From Roseibium aggregatum (lineage in GTDB: Bacteria; Pseudomonadota; Alphaproteobacteria; Rhizobiales; Stappiaceae): a stretch of DNA of 64,000 nucleotides. This document shows, piece by piece, positions 35,256 through 43,350 of this stretch. How positions within the stretch are numbered: the stretch's first letter is position 1; every line of letters starts with the position of its first letter. The stretch spans positions 1 through 64,000 of the forward strand of contig NZ_JAEKJZ010000002.1 in NCBI RefSeq assembly GCF_017309185.1, read 5' to 3'. Below the pieces are notes generated by a model. That model worked only from the letters and a program-made list of their open reading frames with translations. It did no database searches and had not been told where the DNA came from. Both the position numbers and the translations under genes were made by a program.

Positions 35256-35267
35256 TGACCGCGGTCA
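35256..35267. promoter_or_regulatory. TetR operator copy 1 (TGACC-GC-GGTCA)
   Basis: A perfect 12-base palindrome, TGACCGCGGTCA, 41 bases upstream of the quinone-reductase start. The same TGACCNNGGTCA half-sites recur at 35307. Two copies of one palindrome in a divergent gap next to a TetR gene strongly suggest its operators. Confidence 0.7.
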
Positions 35268-35306
35268 TTATTTGACATCGCAGCCGCATAAGATCAAGAT
35301 ATTTTT

Positions 35307-35318
35307 TGACCATGGTCA
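35307..35318. promoter_or_regulatory. TetR operator copy 2 (TGACC-AT-GGTCA)
   Basis: A perfect 12-base palindrome, TGACCATGGTCA, extended by T and A on either side, 15 bases before the TetR start. Its centre is 51 bases from that of copy 1, about five helical turns. Its closeness to the tetR-type start implies autorepression. Confidence 0.7.
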
Positions 35319-35333
35319 ATTTTTAGAGGAATC

Positions 35334-35951
35334 ATGACCCGAAAGCCGCAGCAACGCAGCATCGCCACGAAGGCGCGGGTGCTTCAGGCCGCCAGGGATC
35401 TGGCAGCAAAACACGGACTGGAAACCGTCACGGCCGAGGCCATCGCCCAGCAAGCAGGCGTCGCAAAAGGCACCGTTTTTTCTCATTACGGCGATATGGA
35501 CGGCTTGCTGTCCTACATTCTGATCGACCAACTGGTGGCCTTACGCGCCAGTGATCCGGCCAGGAAAACGCGAACGGACGATGTCGCCGATCCGGTTGCC
35601 GAGGTCATCGACAGAATGATGGGGCTGATCACCGTCATTACGGACAGTCCTGAGGTTCTGCGGCTCTTTCTGGACAATATCGGCGTGACCAAACCGAACT
35701 GCGCACCGGAATTTATTGAAGCGCTGGATGCGTTGGACGCGGACCTCGCCGCCTTTCTCCAGCGCTGGCAGAAAACCCCGGATCTCCTACCGGCGTTGCG
35801 AAAAGACCGAACGCCCGCGGAAATGGTCGACGGATTGATCGCCTTCATGGTTCACGGTGCGATCCTGTTCAAAAGTCACCAGGTCACGGATCGCGATCTG
35901 CTCAAACAGCGTCTTCAACGACATGTCGAGGCCTACCTGCTGGCGGCGTGA
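35334..35951 (+). CDS. TetR family transcriptional regulator
   Basis: A 205-residue repressor. The N-terminal helix-turn-helix covers KARVLQAARDLAAKHGLETVTAEAIAQQAGVAKGTVFSHYGD in family order, with the recognition helix in KGTVFSHYGD (about residue 45). The C-terminal ligand domain has no named subfamily match that I recognise. AGAGGA precedes the ATG. It is divergent from the quinone reductase gene and sits beside paired palindromes, so it probably represses both genes until a quinone-like or electrophilic ligand binds. Confidence 0.92.
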   Translation: MTRKPQQRSIATKARVLQAARDLAAKHGLETVTAEAIAQQAGVAKGTVFSHYGDMDGLLSYILIDQLVALRASDPARKTRTDDVADPVAEVIDRMMGLITVITDSPEVLRLFLDNIGVTKPNCAPEFIEALDALDADLAAFLQRWQKTPDLLPALRKDRTPAEMVDGLIAFMVHGAILFKSHQVTDRDLLKQRLQRHVEAYLLAA

Positions 35952-35961
35952 CAGGGATCCG

Positions 35962-36462
35962 CTACGGACCGTCTTCGCCCGGCCAGCTCACCACGTGGTG
36001 CTCGTAGTCTTCAAGAGCCATCCCGTCCTCCGGCACGGTTCGACCGCGGACCGAGATGCCGGCTTGGTGAACCGTCTCCCGGTCCCCCGACACCAGGGGA
36101 TGCCACCAGTAGAGATCCCTCTTTTCTTCCACCAGCCGGTAGGCGCATGTGGGTGGAAGCCAACTCAGCGTGCGGACTTCCTCCGGCCGCAGCTGGATAC
36201 AATCGGGCACCGTGTCTGTCCGGTTTTCATAGTCCCTGCACCGGCAACTGTCACCGTCGAGCAAGGTACAGGCGACATTCGTCCAGACGATCTCCCCCGT
36301 GTCCCAGTCTTCCAGCTTGTTCAGGCAGCAGCGGGCACAGCCGTCGCACAGCGATTCCCATTCCGCAGGGCTCATGTCGTCCAGCGACTTTGTTTTCCAG
36401 AAAGGAAGACCGTTCCTGTCAGCTTCGAAGATCAAGAAGTTCGCGCGTCCGGTTGATTGCAT
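35962..36462 (-). CDS. YcgN-like cysteine-cluster protein (UPF0260)
   Basis: A 166-residue protein with the UPF0260 signature: [20 protein letters not shown], followed by the cysteine cluster [11 protein letters not shown], then CTLLD, CRCRDY and CIQL. The cysteines suggest binding of iron or zinc (CxxCxxCC-type family). Function is unknown. I use ATG 36462; an in-frame TTG at 36501 has no ribosome site. It converges on the TetR gene, and is divergent from PBP1. Confidence 0.85.
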   Translation of the reverse strand: MQSTGRANFLIFEADRNGLPFWKTKSLDDMSPAEWESLCDGCARCCLNKLEDWDTGEIVWTNVACTLLDGDSCRCRDYENRTDTVPDCIQLRPEEVRTLSWLPPTCAYRLVEEKRDLYWWHPLVSGDRETVHQAGISVRGRTVPEDGMALEDYEHHVVSWPGEDGP

Positions 36463-36672
36463 CGGTCCGCTGCGCCTATCACGCGGTGCCGCGGACGGCA
36501 AGCGGGAGGCTGCCGAAGGATCGCTTTTGCTGGAATATGCAATGAAAGATCAATATTCTGGGAGCAAAGGGACCCGCGTTCCCAAGTCGGTTTTCACCCG
36601 TGCAAAAAACCGTTACTTTGCGCTTCGGCATTTTCGCGTAAAGCCGCCGCCCCGATCCGGAGAAACTGTTCC

Positions 36673-38871
36673 TTGACGGACGAACCGCAACCAGAAGCCA
36701 ACGAAGACAGCGCCAAGCCGCGCAAGCGTTACCGCATCCGCCGGTTCTTTCTGGCCATCGATGCGGCCGTCGACACGGCCCTCTGGAAGAGCGGCTCCAC
36801 CCTTCGGCGCATGCTCGAAGGCTACGATGCCTTCCTGCGCCGCTTCAAGGCCAAGGGAATCTGGCGGGCGCTGACAGAACTGAGTTCCGATGCGCTCACC
36901 TACGGTCTCGCCGGTTTCATTGTCGTTCTGGCCTTTGCCCAGCCTGCCTTCGAGGCGACGCGCTATTCCGACTGGAAGACCACCGACGATTTCGCCGTGA
37001 CTTTTCTGGACCGGTTCGGCAACGAGATCGGCCGCCGGGGCATCGTCCTGAACGACAGCGTGCCCCTGGAGGAAATCCCCGATTCACTGGTCAAGGCGAC
37101 GCTCGCGACCGAAGACCGCCGTTTCTTCAGCCATTTCGGCATCGATGCCGTCGGCACGTTCCGCGCGATGGTGGAAAACGCCCGTGCGGGTGGCGTGGTG
37201 CAGGGCGGCTCGAGCCTGACCCAGCAGCTTGCCAAGAACCTGTTCTTGTCGAACGAACGCAGTCTCAGCCGCAAGATCAAGGAAGCCTATCTGGCCCTCT
37301 GGCTGGAAGCGAATCTCTCCAAGCAGGAAATCCTGAAACTCTATCTGGACCGCGCCTACATGGGTGGCGGCGTGTTCGGGGTCACCGCGGCGGCGGAGTT
37401 CTATTTCAACAAGAACGTGCGCGAACTGACGCTGGCGGAGAGCGCCATGCTGGCCGGCCTCTACAAGGCGCCGACCAAATATGCCCCGCACATCAACCTG
37501 CCGGCCGCCCGCGCGCGCGCCAACGAGGTTCTGACCAACATGGTTCAGGCCGGTTTCCTGACGGAAGGCCAGGTTATCGGAGCGAGACGCAATCCGGCCC
37601 TTGCTGTTGACCGGTCGCAAGAGCAACTGCCGGAGTATTTCCTCGACTGGGCGCTCGACGAAGTCAAGAAACTGGCCCGGCGCAATCCGGCTCTTGCCAA
37701 GGACCGCATCGTGACCGTGCGCACCACCCTCGACCCGGCTCTGCAGCGCCAGGCCGATCTCGCCGTGGAAACGGTGCTGCGGGAAAACGGCAAGCTCCGC
37801 GACGCCAGCGAGGCAGCGCTCGTCTCGATGATCCCGGACGGGGCCGTCGTCGCCATGGTCGGCGGCAGGTCCTATGGAGAAAGCCAGTTCAACCGCGCGG
37901 TCAACGCATTGCGCCAGCCGGGGTCTTCCTTCAAGCCCTTCGTCTACATGACGGCATTTCTGAACGGCTACACGCCCGAGAGCATCGTCCCGGACCGGCC
38001 CGTCTGGATCGGCAACTGGTCGCCGAAAAACTATTCCAGAAGCTATCGCGGCCCGGTCACGCTCAGGACCGCCCTGACCAAATCCATCAACACCATCCCC
38101 GTCCGGCTGTCTCTCGATTTCGGCCGCGAAAAAATCATCGAGACCGCCTACGCCATGGGCCTGACCCATGAGCTTGAGAATTCCGTCTCCCTGCCGATCG
38201 GCTCGTCGGAAGTCAGCGCGATCGACATGGCCTCGTCCTATTCGGTCTTCGCCAACGGCGGCTACAAGGCCACCGCCTACGCCATCCTGGAAGTCAAGAA
38301 CAGCGACGGCAAGGTGCTCTACCGGCGCGAACAGGACGAGCAGCCACCCAAACGGGTCCTGCCGGAGGACAAGGTTCACATGATCAACGGCATCCTGGTC
38401 AACGTTGTCGAGGCCGGCACCGCCCGCCGGGCCAGGATCGACGGCGTCGTTGCGGCCGGAAAGACCGGCACGACCAATGCCTACCGCGATGCCTGGTTCG
38501 TCGGCTATACCGGCAATTTCGCCACCGCCGTCTGGTTCGGAAACGACGATTTCTCCTCCACGCGCCGGGTAACCGGCGGCAGTCTGCCCGCCATGACCTG
38601 GCAGCTTTACATGGACTACGCCCACAAGGGGATCGAACTCGCCAGAATGCCGGGCGTCGAAGCCGAAACCCTGCCCCGCCTGGCGAAGGCTGTCTCCTCC
38701 AAACCGGCGAAAAAGCTGACCGTGTTTTCCCAGCCGCGCGTCCTGAAGCGGCGCACCCAGGATCTCCTGACCACAATCGGCCAGGACCTGCACCGCCTCG
38801 TGGAAGAAAACAAGACCAGGGCAGCGCTTGACGCCCCCTCCTCTCCAACCGATTTCGCGGCCGCCCAATGA
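36673..38871 (+). CDS. Class A penicillin-binding protein (PBP1 family)
   Basis: A 732-residue bifunctional peptidoglycan synthase. It starts best at TTG 36673, with GGAG 11 bases upstream. After a basic cytoplasmic tail a transmembrane helix lies near residue 80. The glycosyltransferase domain has EDRRFFSHFGID (catalytic Glu), GGSSLTQQLAKNLFLS and RKIKEAYLALWLE. The transpeptidase domain has SSFKPF (active-site Ser), SINT and KTGTT. All catalytic motifs are intact. The stop codon overlaps the ATG of the DUF1214 gene, implying translational coupling. Confidence 0.93.
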   Translation: MTDEPQPEANEDSAKPRKRYRIRRFFLAIDAAVDTALWKSGSTLRRMLEGYDAFLRRFKAKGIWRALTELSSDALTYGLAGFIVVLAFAQPAFEATRYSDWKTTDDFAVTFLDRFGNEIGRRGIVLNDSVPLEEIPDSLVKATLATEDRRFFSHFGIDAVGTFRAMVENARAGGVVQGGSSLTQQLAKNLFLSNERSLSRKIKEAYLALWLEANLSKQEILKLYLDRAYMGGGVFGVTAAAEFYFNKNVRELTLAESAMLAGLYKAPTKYAPHINLPAARARANEVLTNMVQAGFLTEGQVIGARRNPALAVDRSQEQLPEYFLDWALDEVKKLARRNPALAKDRIVTVRTTLDPALQRQADLAVETVLRENGKLRDASEAALVSMIPDGAVVAMVGGRSYGESQFNRAVNALRQPGSSFKPFVYMTAFLNGYTPESIVPDRPVWIGNWSPKNYSRSYRGPVTLRTALTKSINTIPVRLSLDFGREKIIETAYAMGLTHELENSVSLPIGSSEVSAIDMASSYSVFANGGYKATAYAILEVKNSDGKVLYRREQDEQPPKRVLPEDKVHMINGILVNVVEAGTARRARIDGVVAAGKTGTTNAYRDAWFVGYTGNFATAVWFGNDDFSSTRRVTGGSLPAMTWQLYMDYAHKGIELARMPGVEAETLPRLAKAVSSKPAKKLTVFSQPRVLKRRTQDLLTTIGQDLHRLVEENKTRAALDAPSSPTDFAAAQ

Positions 38872-39557
38872 GTGAGCTCATCACGAGACCGACATTTCTC
38901 TCCCGCGGCGAGGCCGACTGGTACGAGGAGAAGCTCCCGAGAGCCATTCGCCCCTACAACAGCAATCCGCTGCGCACGCTCGCGGCCGTTTTCCTCGTGG
39001 TCTTTTTCGCAGCCCTTCTCGGCATCAGTTCCGCCTATCTGGTGATTGAGCGTGAGCAGCCTCTCAACGCGGTCACAATCGGCCCGTGGCACGCCTATCC
39101 CAAAGCCGGCACGGCGGACGCCGATCCCTACTCCGTCGCGATTTACACGCGTGGCGCGCTCGTCCCGCTGGCGTCCGGCGAAGGGTTGGCGCTGATTGCG
39201 CGCCAGGACAGTTCCGGCCACCTTCTCGACCCGACATGCGTTTACCGGATCGCCGGCCAGACCCCCACCGCCCGGCTCTGGACGCTGACGGCTCAGGACG
39301 GCCGCGGTCATCTTGTCGAGACCCTGCCGGGCCGCGTTCATCTTGCCAGCCAGAGCCTCCTGCGCGATCCGGAGGGCAACTTTCAGATCACGGCGGCCCG
39401 CAATCCCCATTCGGGCAACTGGCTGCCGCTTGCCGAAAAGGCCAAGGCCAGCGACGGGCTGCAGTTCGTCCTGCGCCTGTACGACGCTCCGGTGACGACG
39501 GGCGCGGCCCTCGACGGGGTCAGCATGCCGCAAATCAGAAGGCTGGCCTGCCCATGA
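38868..39557 (+). CDS. DUF1214 domain protein
   Basis: A 229-residue membrane-anchored protein with one helix (about residues 36-60, LRTLAAVFLVVFFAALLGISSAYLV in pattern) and an exported DUF1214 domain. Typical pieces are IGPWHAYPKAGTADADPYSVA, YRIAGQTPTARLWTLTA and a C-terminal GLQFVLRLYDAP. In Hyphomicrobiales DUF1214 and DUF1254 occur as separate neighbouring genes, whereas other bacteria fuse them. The ATG overlaps the PBP1 stop, and its own end overlaps the DUF1254 start, so the three form a tight operon. Function unknown. Confidence 0.87.
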   Translation: MSELITRPTFLSRGEADWYEEKLPRAIRPYNSNPLRTLAAVFLVVFFAALLGISSAYLVIEREQPLNAVTIGPWHAYPKAGTADADPYSVAIYTRGALVPLASGEGLALIARQDSSGHLLDPTCVYRIAGQTPTARLWTLTAQDGRGHLVETLPGRVHLASQSLLRDPEGNFQITAARNPHSGNWLPLAEKAKASDGLQFVLRLYDAPVTTGAALDGVSMPQIRRLACP

Positions 39558-40111
39558 CCCTGTCGCCCCGTTTCAGCCTGACCGTCGGCGGCCTGGCAAC
39601 CTTGTGTCTTGCCGCCATCATTCATATCCTTGTGGTGCTCGGCATCCCGCACAATGTGCAGCACAGCGCCTACGACAACGCGGCTGCCTACGGTCCAGAC
39701 CGCCGCTTCAACCTTCTGCCGGATGTCGAACCCGGACAAGAGGCGCTGCCTGATCTCGACCCGGCCATGAAACACGCAGTCTGCCGGTTCCAGCTCGGCA
39801 ACGGCCCGGTCCTGTTCGATGCGTCGATCCCGGCTCCTTTCTGGTCCATCGGCCTCTTCAACGCGGCCGGCGAAACGGTTTACAGCCTCAACAACCGCAC
39901 GGCGGGCGCCGAACGCCTGTCCATGCTGGTGCTGACCACCGAACAACTTTCCATCCTGCGGGAAAACCCTCCGGAAAATCTGGAAGATCTGATCGTCATC
40001 GAAACGGACGAAATCAGCGGCTTCGCGCTCCTGCGCGCCTTCGTGCCGCATCCGACCAGGGCGGCCGAGGTCGACGCGGCCCTGACGGCGGCGAGCTGCG
40101 GAGGAATTTGA
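39554..40111 (+). CDS. DUF1254 domain protein
   Basis: A 185-residue protein with an N-terminal anchor helix (FSLTVGGLATLCLAAIIHIL) and a periplasmic DUF1254 domain, including AYDNAAAYGPDRRF, HAVCRFQLGNGPVLFDASIP and FWSIGLFNAAGETVYSLNNR. It begins at ATG 39554, inside the last codons of the DUF1214 gene. The pair probably forms one functional unit like the fused two-domain proteins elsewhere. The partner PBP1 suggests a cell-envelope role (inference). Confidence 0.87.
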   Translation: MTLSPRFSLTVGGLATLCLAAIIHILVVLGIPHNVQHSAYDNAAAYGPDRRFNLLPDVEPGQEALPDLDPAMKHAVCRFQLGNGPVLFDASIPAPFWSIGLFNAAGETVYSLNNRTAGAERLSMLVLTTEQLSILRENPPENLEDLIVIETDEISGFALLRAFVPHPTRAAEVDAALTAASCGGI

Positions 40112-40285
40112 GCCTCCTCCCCTGGGCCCGCCGAAGGCTCCTCAACCGGAGACAATCGAGCAACCACGGCGCCATCTTACATGACGCAAAGGAGCCCTGA
40201 GCCTCGGAATGACAATGGGTAAATACCGCCTGTAAACTTGCCCGTTCAGATCGAGCCGAGGTTCCCGACTGCGGGAGGCCGACGT

Positions 40286-41860
40286 TCAGTCTGTCTTCGG
40301 TGCCAGAGGGCCGAGCGCCTCGAACAGCGGTCCGAGCTGATCCGCGTGTTTTTTCCAGCGGCCGATGGAGGAATGGAACATCGGCCGGCGGACCTGCAGG
40401 TTGGAGAAGGTCGTCACCGGGCTTTCGCCCTTGTGAAACTCCAGACAGGCGTCTTCCCAGTCCAGTCCGGTCCGCTCCAGGAGCGCGCGGCTCTCCGTTT
40501 CCTGGCTTTCAACGAGCTTTTCGTAGGACAGCTCGTAGAGGGAGACGGGCAACACCTTCGCCCAATGCTCCATCAGCTCGACATAGGTCTGGAAATACCG
40601 GCCGAGCGTTTCCTGGGTGATGGCGTAATTATGAGCCGGTGACATGGCGTGGGACAGCAGCGACACGCAGGTATCGGCCGGTTCGCGAACGCAGTGAATA
40701 TAGGCGGCTTTCGGAAAGGCGAGGCTCATCAGCCACAGCATTTCGAAATTGTGAGGCATCTTGTCCGTGACCCGGGCCGCCTTGCGGTCGACCGCATCCA
40801 GGACGCTCAGGTAACCGCGCGCGAATTTTCTGAAGTCCTTGGGCTCCAGCTCCCGGAGCCTGCGCTCCAGCGCGGCGCTTGGGGCCGCCTTCAGGCCCAG
40901 GTCTTCCTGCAGGTGCCTGAAGTAGGCAAGCTCTCCACCGCTCGCCACGCGGGAGTGCCGGCTGACGATCTGCTCGACCAGGGTGGTTCCGGAGCGCGGC
41001 ATGCCGAAGATGAAGACCGGGCGTACGCTGTCGCTGCCCATCTCCGTACGGCTTTCGAAGAACGCCTTGTCGAACACCTCCTTCATGAAGGTGACCCGCT
41101 CCTCATGGGCCTTCAGGTCGAAAGGCGGATAGCGAAGCTTTCTGGCGGCCTGATAGTGGTCGTCCGCCTTGCCCGCGTCTCCGAGATCGAAATGGATCTT
41201 GCCGGCCGCCCAGTGAAGGTTGGACTGGTCGAGTGGAGCGCGAGGTGTTCCGTCGCCAAGCAGGCTTTCGATCGTGGCGAGTTCCGCCGGTACTTCGTCG
41301 TATTTCCGCGCCATGGACAGCGCGTGCAGAACGGCAGGCAGTTCCTTGCCCGCATCGAGCGCCTTTTGGAACCAGCCGACGGCCGCATCGATATTCCCGA
41401 CAGTCACTTCGAGCTGGCCCATCCCGAGAAGAGCATATCCGTTGACCGCGTCGAGCTGCAATGCACGCTGAAAACTCTGCCTCGCCAGCACCGGGCGCCG
41501 GTCCAGCCGGTAAAGATCGCCGAGTTGGGCATGGATGTCGGCTTGCTTGGGAGCCAGACCGGCCGCCTTCTTGAGCGCCTCGCGCGCGGCCGGATAATCG
41601 CCGGCATTCAACAGGGCAAGGCCGAGCAGCTGATGCACCTGATGGTTCTTGCCCGCCTTCTTCGCCGCTTTTTGCAGATGGCCGATCGCCGGTCCAATGT
41701 CGCCGTGCTGATAGGCGGCGATGCCGAGAGAAAAATGCGCCTGCGGATTGTTCGGGTCCAGTCTCAGCACTTCCTCGAACATGGGCAACGCGATGCCGAT
41801 GCGGCCCGCATGCTGATGGGAAAGCGCTTCCTGAACGAGCCGCGCGACACTGGAACTCAT
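40286..41860 (-). CDS. TPR-sulfotransferase fusion protein
   Basis: A 524-residue protein. Residues 1-255 hold TPR units (for example IGIALPMFEEVLRLDPNNPQ, AIGHLQKAAKKAGKNHQVHQ), and residues 285-500 a sulfotransferase domain. The 5'-phosphosulfate loop is FIFGMPRSGTTLVEQIVSRH. The likely donor is PAPS; acceptors in these alphaproteobacterial fusions are unknown and might be proteins, glycans or small molecules. ATG 41860 has AGGA upstream; 12 additional codons are open before it. No sulfate-activating genes are nearby. Confidence 0.9.
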   Translation of the reverse strand: MSSSVARLVQEALSHQHAGRIGIALPMFEEVLRLDPNNPQAHFSLGIAAYQHGDIGPAIGHLQKAAKKAGKNHQVHQLLGLALLNAGDYPAAREALKKAAGLAPKQADIHAQLGDLYRLDRRPVLARQSFQRALQLDAVNGYALLGMGQLEVTVGNIDAAVGWFQKALDAGKELPAVLHALSMARKYDEVPAELATIESLLGDGTPRAPLDQSNLHWAAGKIHFDLGDAGKADDHYQAARKLRYPPFDLKAHEERVTFMKEVFDKAFFESRTEMGSDSVRPVFIFGMPRSGTTLVEQIVSRHSRVASGGELAYFRHLQEDLGLKAAPSAALERRLRELEPKDFRKFARGYLSVLDAVDRKAARVTDKMPHNFEMLWLMSLAFPKAAYIHCVREPADTCVSLLSHAMSPAHNYAITQETLGRYFQTYVELMEHWAKVLPVSLYELSYEKLVESQETESRALLERTGLDWEDACLEFHKGESPVTTFSNLQVRRPMFHSSIGRWKKHADQLGPLFEALGPLAPKTD

Positions 41861-41995
41861 GGGATGTCCTAAAATGGGCTGACGCAGATCCGTCACGGAC
41901 CTGCTGCGTAGCCCTCTAGATAGCCGAGGAACGCCGGGGCGATCAATCTCCCGTGGCGGGAAAAAAAGCCGGTCCGCAGGTTGGCGCGCCTGTGG

Positions 41996-42859
41996 CTACT
42001 TGACCACCGGTGGCCGCTCCAGTCCCCAGTTGGTGAAGATCCTGGAGCGCTTCACCGGCCGGTCCTGGGCGTAGCGGTCGCCGGTGATACAGCCTTCTTC
42101 CGCAAGCCGGACCTGGCCTTCGAGCTCGCGGATGGCATTATTGACCTTCCACTGACGGTCGCGGCTCGGCGTTTCGATCTCCAGTCCGTCGAGCGCCTTC
42201 TTGTAGGCGATGATCCGGTAGCGCAGCGCCTGCCCCACCCACTTGATCATCACCCGGTTTTCCCAGACACGGGCCTTCGCGCCGTCATAGGTTTCTTCCT
42301 GGGTGACCGGTTTGTTCTGCAGAACCCGCAACCGTTCGTTATCCGCCTTGGTGACGCGCACGGCCACCTCGCAGAACGGCATCACCAGTTCGGCGTCGCC
42401 GGAGGCATCGCTGGCGATCTTGTCGAAACGGGCATCTGAGGACTGGAACTTGTCGGAGCGCAGATAGATGAGATAAAGGTCCGGCGGCACCCTGCCCTCG
42501 GTTTCCGGCAACACCCGCGTGCGCGACAGTTCCACCATGGTCCCGCCGATCCAGTCCTTGGTCCAGGGTGGACGGATCAGCGTCCAGCCCCGGTTGCGCA
42601 AGAGTTTCTCGTCGTTGGTATAGTTGAATTTGGAGACGGGATCTCCACGCAGGCGTGCCGCTTCGTCGCCCGCCTTCGGGATGATCTTGTCGTGAATGAC
42701 CGATGGTTTGGCGCGATCGAAATCGCCGGTCGGCCGGGTGCACGCGGCAGCGGCGGACACGGCAAGGACAACGCTTACAAGCGCCACTCCCCGTCTGCAC
42801 ACCCCTCCCGCGCATCTGCCGGAGGCGGAGGCTCGATTGTCCGCTTTGCCATTGCCCAT
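41996..42859 (-). CDS. Lipoprotein of unknown function
   Basis: A 287-residue protein with a hydrophobic leader VALVSVVLAVSAAAAC that ends in a lipobox-like A-A-A-C-T, about residue 39, so it is probably lipid-anchored. The remainder is soluble and mostly polar, with a basic/acidic pattern and repeated Arg/Trp; no catalytic motif is visible. I do not recognise the family. The start at ATG 42859 is a best estimate; the frame continues to 42919. It lies downstream of the small gene at 42948 on the same strand. Confidence 0.65.
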   Translation of the reverse strand: MGNGKADNRASASGRCAGGVCRRGVALVSVVLAVSAAAACTRPTGDFDRAKPSVIHDKIIPKAGDEAARLRGDPVSKFNYTNDEKLLRNRGWTLIRPPWTKDWIGGTMVELSRTRVLPETEGRVPPDLYLIYLRSDKFQSSDARFDKIASDASGDAELVMPFCEVAVRVTKADNERLRVLQNKPVTQEETYDGAKARVWENRVMIKWVGQALRYRIIAYKKALDGLEIETPSRDRQWKVNNAIRELEGQVRLAEEGCITGDRYAQDRPVKRSRIFTNWGLERPPVVK

Positions 42860-42947
42860 CGGCCGCGACTCCAGTCCCCTTGGCCTGTCTCCAGGCACTT
42901 CCGCATCCATTGAACGCAAGTGCTTTCACGGCTGGAGGCGGGGACCG

Positions 42948-43157
42948 TCAGTCCTTGTCGGAGCCAGCAGGTCCAGCAGCTTTACCGATGGTCCCGATTC
43001 GTGCGGCGAGATCAAGGTCATGGTGCTCGTAACGGACACCTGGGAAGAGGATAACTTCGCCAAAGGTCTCGCGGCTTGCCGAGCACGCGGTACGGGAGCG
43101 CTGGCCCAATCGTGCAGCGGGCCTTTGCGCGGATGCAAAATCCAACAATGTGCCCAT
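42948..43157 (-). CDS. Small conserved-looking protein with FPGVRYE motif
   Basis: A 69-residue protein whose start is supported by a strong AAGGAGG five to eleven bases before ATG 43157. After a variable basic N-terminal half it has EVILFPGVRYEHHDLDLAARI, the type of C-terminal block (x-x-F-F/L-P-G-V-R-Y/I-E) I recall from short alphaproteobacterial proteins of unknown function. It has no membrane segment and no signal. It lies 88 bases before the lipoprotein start on the same strand. The call rests on the ribosome site and this block, so confidence is moderate. Confidence 0.6.
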   Translation of the reverse strand: MGTLLDFASAQRPAARLGQRSRTACSASRETFGEVILFPGVRYEHHDLDLAARIGTIGKAAGPAGSDKD

Positions 43158-43263
43158 CGTCTCCTCCTTCGGTTCCGGTCTCCCCGATCAGCGGATTGCC
43201 GAAGGGAAACGGTCAAACGGGCGACGCATTACTTCCTGCTAGGTCATTAAGAAGCTGTCAGGG

Positions 43264-43279
43264 TTAACAGCATGCTAAC
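43264..43279. promoter_or_regulatory. Candidate CtrA-like box upstream of DUF2336 gene
   Basis: TTAACAGCATGCTAAC resembles the CtrA consensus TTAA-N7-TTAA(C): the first half matches fully and the second has C for the first T. It lies 72 bases before the DUF2336 start. The inner GCATGC also makes the site nearly palindromic. Single-site match; low certainty. Confidence 0.3.
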
Positions 43280-43350
43280 GCTTTTAGTCCAAATTGAAGC
43301 CTTCTCGTTCCGTCGGTCGTTCGGTCTTTTGTGTTTTGTAGACGGGTGTC

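Noticed and set aside
37084..38868. 594-codon minus-strand frame opposite PBP1
   Set aside because: Shadow of PBP1, which has all catalytic motifs on the plus strand.
40112..40285. Second copy of the MITE-like element
   Set aside because: A short CGGAATGACA match is present near 40205, but there are no paired inverted ends.
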